DNA from: Gemmatimonas phototrophica
GTDB taxonomy: Bacteria; Gemmatimonadota; Gemmatimonadetes; Gemmatimonadales; Gemmatimonadaceae
Length of the DNA stretch: 10,203 nucleotides
Assembly (NCBI GenBank): GCA_945870175.1
Contig: CAMBRJ010000060.1
Coordinates: 1 to 10,203 of the forward strand
Reading direction: 5' to 3'
Made by a program: the position numbers and the translations under genes. Shown one piece after another: positions 5,772 to 10,203 of this stretch (its first letter is position 1; the number at the start of each line of letters is the position of its first letter). Below the pieces are notes generated by a model. It was not told where the DNA came from. It worked only from the letters and a program-made list of their open reading frames with translations, and searched no databases.

Positions 5772-6807
5772 CCTCATCAGTAACAACCACCGCGATCCCT
5801 CGTATCCCGTTATTCCCGTATCCCAACCGATTCCACTCGATCCGCTCCGGCTGCGCGTTTCCCGCGGTATCCGTCGCGCGACTCCGTATCGTCGCCGTCG
5901 CCGCATCAGGCAGCACCAGCTCCGCTTCGAACGGTGTCCACGCATACGCTGACACCGGTGTCCCCAACGCGGCGTCGATCCACACCGGCGCATCATTCAC
6001 CGCCAGCTCCACCCGCGCGATCGCACCGGCCCCCGACCACGCCCACCCGTGCACGAGCACCGCACGTGCGCACGATCCCCCATCGATCGGCGACGTAATC
6101 ATCGACTTCACGAGAGTGCGACGCACCGGCTCCACCGTGCCGTTCACCTCGTACACGTAGCGTTGTAGCTGGAAGTAGCCCGTGAACGGCGTCGTGATCG
6201 CCTCGAGGCGGGCAAGCCACTTCACGCTCGCCATGCCGTACCATCCCGGCACGATCAGACGCATCGGCGCTCCGTGATCCACCGACAGCCGCTCGCCGGC
6301 CATGTGCGTGGCGACGATAGTGTCCGGATGCATGGCGTCGGCGATCGGGAGTGACCGTGCGAAGCGCACGTCGCCGTCGGCATCGTCGCGCGGCCCCGCG
6401 TCGGCGCCGTGCCCGAGAATCTCCACCACATCCGGTGCGAGACCGGCGCGCTCCAGCAGCGTGCGCAGCGAGACACCCGACCAGGTCGTGGTGCTCACCG
6501 CACCGTAACGCCAGGGTTCACCGGCGGGCACCGTGTCCATCCCGAGGCGGCCGTTGCCGGCGCATTCCATCGTGACCGTGACATGACGCTGCGGCAATGC
6601 GGCCAGCTCTGCCATCGACATCGTGAACGGTGACCGCACCGCGCCGCCGATGGCGATCGTGTGCGTGGCGTCGAGTGGCGGCAGGGCGAAGTTGCTGCGC
6701 ACGTACACACTCGCTGCCGGTGTGATCGGCGCGGTGAGCAACCGTGCCGGCGTTTCGGCACACAACGGGTCGGCGCGCACGACATCGAGGGCGGCCTCGT
6801 CGTGCAT
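5764..6807 (-). CDS. Sulfite oxidase-family molybdopterin oxidoreductase
   Basis: This 347-residue protein resembles sulfite oxidases, which bind a molybdenum cofactor and oxidise sulfite to sulfate. The molybdopterin domain fills about 1-220. The N-terminal stretch PLCAETPARLLTAPITPAAS and VRSNF are standard for the family. Cys82 in MECAGNGR (80-87) is the expected thiolate ligand of Mo, and HGAPMRLIVPGWYGMASVKW (178-197) is the other conserved core. The rest, ending in WNRLGYGNNGI, is the Ig-like dimerisation domain. There is no cytochrome b5 or haem domain, and no signal peptide or twin-arginine motif, so as annotated it would be cytoplasmic with an unknown electron acceptor. An in-frame TAG at 6853-6855 (the patatin stop) bars a longer N-terminus, and no other start codon lies between it and ATG 6807. 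The 45-bp gap to the patatin gene suggests co-transcription. Sulfite is the family substrate, not demonstrated here. Confidence 0.9.
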   Translation of the reverse strand: MHDEAALDVVRADPLCAETPARLLTAPITPAASVYVRSNFALPPLDATHTIAIGGAVRSPFTMSMAELAALPQRHVTVTMECAGNGRLGMDTVPAGEPWRYGAVSTTTWSGVSLRTLLERAGLAPDVVEILGHGADAGPRDDADGDVRFARSLPIADAMHPDTIVATHMAGERLSVDHGAPMRLIVPGWYGMASVKWLARLEAITTPFTGYFQLQRYVYEVNGTVEPVRRTLVKSMITSPIDGGSCARAVLVHGWAWSGAGAIARVELAVNDAPVWIDAALGTPVSAYAWTPFEAELVLPDAATATIRSRATDTAGNAQPERIEWNRLGYGNNGIRGIAVVVTDEGR

Positions 6808-6852
6808 GGCGGAGCTTGGTGATTCGATCGAGGCGGACGGGATGGCGGTATC

Positions 6853-8085
6853 CTAATGCAATCGGGGGGGGACTTCGGGACGGGCAAACGCGTCGAACGA
6901 CAACGCATCCCACGGCGTGGCGCTTTGCGCCTTGGCAAAGCCGAGCGAATCCAGACGGTGCATGAAGCGCCGCTCAAACAGCGCGCTGGCTCCCGGAGAC
7001 ACCGACTCGTCGCTGGGAATCGCGGCCACCTTCACTTGCATACGCATACCCGGCACCCGATCGCTGACGGCGCGGGCGAGATTCTCGAGCGCCGCGAGCG
7101 AGGCCGGCTGGTGCGCGTAGAAGAGCACCGACGTGGAGCGACCGATGATCGAGCGTCGGGCCGACGGCTTCATGACCTTTGGTTCGGCATGCGTCCACAA
7201 ATTCATGATCACCCACACGCGGACCGTGACATCCCGGAGGTCGCGCGCCTGCAGACGCTGCCCGAGTCGCGTGTAGTCGTCGAACGTGAGCAACGGCAGG
7301 ATGTTCTCGATCACGCCGCCGTCTGCCTGCAGGTGGCCATCGATCATCACTGGCGGGAAGATGCCGGGAACAGCCGTCGCGCCCTTCAGCAGCCGCTGCG
7401 TGCGCTCGGCGGCCGCGCTGCTGCCGGCGGAGCCGCGGCGCCCCAACTCGTCGCCCAGCGACCAGAGACGGCCGATACCGAGGTCGAAATCGGTGGTCCC
7501 GAACACGACCTGCTGATCATTGGCGAACGCGGCGTCCAACTCCGGCCGGAGCGGGCCAGCGAGCGTCTGCGCGATCGTGCGGTCGAAGCGGGTGGTATTC
7601 ACCAATCCGCCCGTGGGGCGGAGCCAGAACCACCAATCGATGGATGGCGCAAAGCTCTTGGCCGCGCGGGCATACAGCGCCGTGATCGTGTCGATGGCGC
7701 TGCTAGTGCCAAGCAGGGCATACGGGGCCTGCAGGACGCCGGTGCTGATCCCGGTCACGAGATCGAACCGCGGCATCGGATCCGCCGGGCGCTGCATCCA
7801 GCCGCGCAGGAATCCCGCGCCGAACGCGCCGTTCTGACCGCCGCCAGACAGCATCAGGACATCCACGGTGCGATCACCGCGGGTCGCCACGCGACGTACC
7901 AACCGTTCGATCACGGTATCGCGAAGGGCGCGATGCTCGGCGTTGATGGTCATCGCGTCGCGCTGAATCGCGTCGGCGGTGGTCGGCGCGCGCGTAATGG
8001 CGGCGCAGCCGGAGACCAGCGTGATGGCGGACGCCAACGCTCCGAGCGTCCATCCTCGCGGTGTCGCGGAAATCATCAGTCGCAT
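6853..8085 (-). CDS. Patatin-like phospholipase, probable lipoprotein
   Basis: This 410-residue protein is predicted to hydrolyse acyl esters of lipids using a Ser-Asp dyad. The oxyanion-hole motif GGGQNG (81-86) is present. The nucleophile elbow is GISTG (112-116, Ser114), and the Asp is in ADGGVIENILP (Asp255 of DGG). The N-terminus MRLMISATPRGWTLGALASA continues into ITLVSGC, a signal peptide with lipobox VSG-Cys27, so it is probably anchored in a membrane outside the cytoplasm. I use ATG 8085. A GTG at 8133 would add 16 residues before the signal peptide, and ATG 8076 is also possible. None has a clear Shine-Dalgarno. A run of eight C's (minus strand) lies six codons before the stop. The stop TAG is in the same frame as the downstream sulfite oxidase. 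An insert rich in Ser/Ala/Gly/Arg (about 215-230) lies before the Asp motif. The substrate is unknown. Confidence 0.88.
   Translation of the reverse strand: MRLMISATPRGWTLGALASAITLVSGCAAITRAPTTADAIQRDAMTINAEHRALRDTVIERLVRRVATRGDRTVDVLMLSGGGQNGAFGAGFLRGWMQRPADPMPRFDLVTGISTGVLQAPYALLGTSSAIDTITALYARAAKSFAPSIDWWFWLRPTGGLVNTTRFDRTIAQTLAGPLRPELDAAFANDQQVVFGTTDFDLGIGRLWSLGDELGRRGSAGSSAAAERTQRLLKGATAVPGIFPPVMIDGHLQADGGVIENILPLLTFDDYTRLGQRLQARDLRDVTVRVWVIMNLWTHAEPKVMKPSARRSIIGRSTSVLFYAHQPASLAALENLARAVSDRVPGMRMQVKVAAIPSDESVSPGASALFERRFMHRLDSLGFAKAQSATPWDALSFDAFARPEVPPRLH
6864..6871. repeat. Homopolymer run of eight G (C on the coding strand)
   Basis: The run lies at the end of the patatin coding sequence, within codons for Val-Pro-Pro-Arg. 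A single-base slip would remove the TAG stop at 6853-6855. Translation would then run into the sulfite oxidase gene in another frame, because both alternative frames stay open there for over 300 bases. Confidence 0.8.
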
Positions 8086-8187
8086 GGACCGGAATGTAGC
8101 CCGGGCACCATGGTTATCGCGCCAGCAGATCACAGAAAGCGAACCGTTCGTCCCGGATCACGACGGGGCCAGTTGGCGCATTGGACG
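8086..8187 (-). other. Intergenic gap between yaeQ and the patatin gene
   Basis: About 100 bp hold the 16-codon possible GTG extension of the patatin gene and its probable promoter. I found no strong hairpin and no clear -35/-10 pair. Confidence 0.4.
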
Positions 8188-8733
8188 TCAGCTCTCCCGA
8201 ACCGACAAGCGTTGCACCGTACCGCTCAGCGTCGAGCCGGCGACGTTAACGAAGATCGTGCCATCGGTCACCGACAGCTCCAGCTTCATGCGCCGGTCGA
8301 GCTTCTCGGCGATCGCGTCGATCAGTTCGCGATCGAGCGCGTACAGCTCGATCTGCTCGGCACGATGGATTTTCTCTCCCTCCCACTGTCGCCACAGCTG
8401 GGCCGGATCGCGATGGGTGTACACCGCCACCCGTGGCGCCGCCTTGCTGGCCTTATGCAATCGCGCCGCGTCGGGTGCCCCGAGCTCGATCCACACCTTC
8501 AGACTGCCCGTGAGGTCACGCACACTCAGAGGCGGATCGTCCGGATCGGAAATGCCGCGCGAAAACGCGATCCCTTCCGTGTATTCGAGACAGTAGGCCA
8601 ACAGGCGCGCGACGAAGTACTCCGCCGATTCCGATGGATGCATGGCCATCCGGAACTCGAGGGACTCGTACACGCCGCGATCGACGTTGGCGAGCGCGAT
8701 GTTGAACGCGTACATGGTGGAGGTCAGCGCCAT
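8188..8733 (-). CDS. yaeQ: YaeQ family protein
   Basis: This 181-residue cytoplasmic protein matches the YaeQ family in length and throughout its sequence. It has the N-terminal strand MALTSTMYAFNIALANVDR, then HPSESAEYFVARLLAYCLEY, and GSLKVWIELGAPDAARLHKA. YaeQ folds resemble PD-(D/E)XK nucleases, and GTLKVWIELG-like plus nearby acidic residues (Asp/Glu before the Lys-containing helix) are the conserved cluster. E. coli YaeQ was once reported to compensate for loss of the RfaH elongation factor, but later work questioned that, and the function is not settled. The start ATG 8733 agrees with the family N-terminus. No Shine-Dalgarno is evident. It follows ilvE on the same strand but beyond a strong hairpin terminator, so it likely has its own promoter in 8734-8765. 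About 100 bp separate its stop from the patatin ATG, with no clear terminator. Confidence 0.9.
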   Translation of the reverse strand: MALTSTMYAFNIALANVDRGVYESLEFRMAMHPSESAEYFVARLLAYCLEYTEGIAFSRGISDPDDPPLSVRDLTGSLKVWIELGAPDAARLHKASKAAPRVAVYTHRDPAQLWRQWEGEKIHRAEQIELYALDRELIDAIAEKLDRRMKLELSVTDGTIFVNVAGSTLSGTVQRLSVRES

Positions 8734-8765
8734 TCGTCAGAACCGGATGATACGAGACATAAGAG

Positions 8766-8801
8766 AAGAGCGCACGCGACATCGATGTCGCGTGCGCTCT
8801 T
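8766..8801 (-). terminator. Perfect 36-bp palindrome, terminator of ilvE
   Basis: AAGAGCGCACGCGACATC (8766-8783) is followed directly by its exact reverse complement (8784-8801). In RNA this folds into a stem of about 16 bp with a tight ATCG-type loop. It begins 20 bases after the ilvE stop codon (8821-8823, minus strand) and ends 33 bases before the yaeQ ATG. On the minus strand it is followed by CTCTTATG, a weak U-rich tail. It probably ends the ilvE transcript and may also protect its 3' end. Confidence 0.75.
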
Positions 8802-8820
8802 ACTGTTCACACCGACACGA

Positions 8821-9750
8821 TCAGTCGCGGCAGTGCGTGAGCCAGCCGTGCGTATCGTCCACGCGACCGTGCACGATGTCGAGATACTGCGTCTGCATCA
8901 GCATGCTCACCGGCCCAGGCTTGCCCGCACCGATCGTGATCTTATCGATGCTGCGCACCGGTGTGATCTCAGCGGCGGTGCCAGTAAAGAACACTTCGTC
9001 GGCCATGTACAACATCTCGCGTGGGATATGCGCCTCGCGCACGGGAATGCCCGCCTCGCGCGCCAGCGTCATGATCGTGTCCCGTGTGATACCACCCAGA
9101 ATCGTACCGTCGAGTGGCGTCGTTACGATCGTGCCACCGGACACCAGGAACACGTTCTGCCCCGAGCCTTCGCTCACCATACCGCTCGGGCTCAGCGCGA
9201 TCCCTTCGGCATAGCCGTTGGCCAGCGCTTCCATCTTGATGAGCTGACCGCTCAGATAGTTGCCGGCGATCTTCGCCATCGAGGGAATCGTGTTCGGCTC
9301 CACACGATGCCACGACGAGATGCAGGCATCCACGCCGTTCTCGAGCGCACCGGCGCCCAAGTACGTGCCCCACGGCCAGCACGGAAGATAGACCTCGACT
9401 GGCGCACCGGTCGGCACCATACCGGTCGAGCCGTAGCCGCGCACGACCATCGGGCGGAGATAGCACGACTCCACGCCGTTGCGGACGATCAGTTCACGCG
9501 ACGCGGCCATGAGCTGGTCGATCGTGTACGGCACGTCCATGCGATAGATCTTGCACGACATCATCAACCGTGTCAGATGCTCCCGAAGCCGAAAAATCGC
9601 CGGACCACGCGGCGTGCTATACGCACGAACGCCCTCGAAAGCACTCGAGCCAAACTGCACGGAATGGCTCAGCACATGGATCGTGGCGTCCGCCCACGGG
9701 ATGAACGCACCATCGCGCCAGATCCACTGGGTCTCGGCAATTTGGCTCAT
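8821..9750 (-). CDS. ilvE: Branched-chain-amino-acid aminotransferase
   Basis: This 309-residue class-IV PLP-dependent aminotransferase makes the last step of leucine, isoleucine and valine synthesis: transfer of an amino group from glutamate to the branched 2-keto acid, and the reverse in catabolism. Lys160 in SMAKIAGNYLSG is the PLP-binding lysine. Glu194 in VSEGSGQNVF and Thr257 in FFTGTAAEITPVRSID are the cofactor-contacting motifs, and the positions match those of E. coli IlvE. The N-terminal IWRDGAFIPWADATIHVLSH and FGSSAFEGVRAY are the standard IlvE opening. Length is typical, and the fold is cytoplasmic and usually hexameric. D-amino-acid transaminase and ADC lyase share the class, but the branched-chain motifs are much better matched. 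The start ATG 9750 has no Shine-Dalgarno. It follows the SDR gene by 33 bp on the same strand and ends at a strong hairpin. Confidence 0.95.
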   Translation of the reverse strand: MSQIAETQWIWRDGAFIPWADATIHVLSHSVQFGSSAFEGVRAYSTPRGPAIFRLREHLTRLMMSCKIYRMDVPYTIDQLMAASRELIVRNGVESCYLRPMVVRGYGSTGMVPTGAPVEVYLPCWPWGTYLGAGALENGVDACISSWHRVEPNTIPSMAKIAGNYLSGQLIKMEALANGYAEGIALSPSGMVSEGSGQNVFLVSGGTIVTTPLDGTILGGITRDTIMTLAREAGIPVREAHIPREMLYMADEVFFTGTAAEITPVRSIDKITIGAGKPGPVSMLMQTQYLDIVHGRVDDTHGWLTHCRD

Positions 9751-9765
9751 ATCGGAATATTTCGG

Positions 9766-9783
9766 TAAGAAGAAAGGGGAGGG
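9766..9783 (-). other. Polypyrimidine spacer between SDR and ilvE
   Basis: On the minus strand the 18 bases after the SDR stop are all pyrimidine apart from the last (CCCTCCCCTTTCTTCTTA). No purine-rich ribosome-binding site precedes ilvE in the remaining leader. The role is unknown; an unstructured C-rich RNA could be a Rho-loading or protein-binding segment. Confidence 0.35.
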
Positions 9784-10203
9784 CTACAGCAGCGAATGCA
9801 CGGCGCCGCCATCCACCAACACGGCTTGCCCGGTCATGAAGCCGGCACGCGCGGAACAGAGGAAAGCTATCACCGCGGCCAACTCATCGGGGCGCCCCAG
9901 ACGGCCAACCGGCGTCTCCACCGTCCACGCATCGTACACCGACTCGCGACTCTGACCCGTGCGCGTGGACGTGGCGCTGGCCAGCGCGTCGAGTCGTTCG
10001 GTGGCGGTGAACCCGGGAAGCACCGAGTTCACGGTCACGCCGTCGCCCGCCACTTCGTCCGCCAGCGTGCGGAGGTAGCCCGTCACCGCGGCGCGCAGAC
10101 TGTTGCTGAGCACGAGCGATCCCTGCGGACGCTTCACGGCCAGTGAGGTGATCGACACCACCCGCCCCCACTTCCGCTCACGCATGCCCGGCACGAACGC
10201 CCG
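9784..10203 (-). CDS. Atypical short-chain dehydrogenase/reductase, C-terminal part (5' truncated)
   Basis: The frame is open to the window edge, so the gene starts beyond 10203; the GTG at 10194 is internal. About 139 residues are visible. KWGRVVSITS is the SDR strand carrying the catalytic Ser. GVTVNSVLPGFTATERL is the family's N-x-x-x-PG region. RPDELAAVIAFLCSARAGFM and TGQAVLVDGG are the usual C-terminal end. The family's YxxxK catalytic pair is missing: where SDRs have YSASKAAV, this reads LSNSLRAAV, so Tyr is replaced by Ser (or Leu) and Lys by Arg. I recall a group of SDR-like proteins resembling 3-oxoacyl-ACP reductases that naturally lack this motif, and this seems to be one. Whether it has redox activity is uncertain. 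It is the first gene of a likely SDR-ilvE pair. The glycine-rich cofactor motif lies outside the window. Confidence 0.82.
   Translation of the reverse strand, partial: RAFVPGMRERKWGRVVSITSLAVKRPQGSLVLSNSLRAAVTGYLRTLADEVAGDGVTVNSVLPGFTATERLDALASATSTRTGQSRESVYDAWTVETPVGRLGRPDELAAVIAFLCSARAGFMTGQAVLVDGGAVHSLL

Noticed and set aside
4546..6807. Cytochrome and sulfite oxidase as one sulfite dehydrogenase system
   Set aside because: They are on opposite strands with the GNAT gene between them, and the oxidase has no export signal to meet an exported cytochrome.
6856..9768. A 970-codon plus-strand open frame across the patatin, yaeQ and ilvE genes
   Set aside because: It runs antisense to three genes with clear family motifs. 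Its product is rich in Arg/His/Ala/Gly with no domain, as expected from the third-position GC bias of the opposite strand.
9773..10146. A purine-rich AAGGGGAGGG followed by an ATG at about 9797 on the plus strand, resembling a gene start
   Set aside because: The frame is antisense to the SDR, which has recognisable motifs; the purine run is the complement of the ilvE spacer.

Overview
The window is high-GC bacterial chromosome with densely packed genes on both strands, short intergenic gaps and no tRNA, rRNA, CRISPR array, transposase or phage gene that I can see. The first gene is the end of a DUF5916-type outer-membrane beta-barrel protein. A two-haem cytochrome of the photosynthetic-reaction-centre cytochrome type lies further on. 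This mix, together with strong GC3 bias, suggests Gemmatimonadota (Gemmatimonas-like). The assignment is inferred from gene content and not from a marker gene.

Layout. 1-991 (+): C-terminal part of the DUF5916-like barrel protein. 1062-2045 (+): D-2-hydroxyacid dehydrogenase of the GhrA-like type. 2078-2107: a strong bidirectional terminator between convergent genes. 2129-3904 (-): DEAD-box RNA helicase with a DbpA-type RNA-binding tail. It is divergent from a small SET-domain protein methyltransferase (3996-4451, +). The roughly 90 bp between them hold overlapping inverted repeats. 4546-5118 (+): di-haem c-type cytochrome, probably a lipoprotein. It converges on a GNAT acetyltransferase (5137-5700, -).

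From 5137 to the end every gene is on the minus strand. In transcription order they are: an atypical short-chain dehydrogenase (partial, 9784-10203), ilvE (8821-9750), a near-perfect hairpin terminator (8766-8801), yaeQ (8188-8733), a patatin-like lipoprotein (6853-8085), a molybdopterin sulfite-oxidase-family protein (5764-6807) and the GNAT protein. The patatin and sulfite oxidase genes are 45 bp apart and in the same frame, so they are probably co-transcribed. A 16-bp sequence repeated three times fills the gap between sulfite oxidase and GNAT.

The genes do not form one obvious pathway. The window reads as ordinary core and accessory chromosome. I do not see a convincing new multi-gene system. 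The points most worth a second look are the SET/helicase divergent control region, the three-unit 16-bp repeat, the SDR whose YxxxK motif is replaced, the reaction-centre-type cytochrome, and a G8/C8 run at the patatin stop codon.
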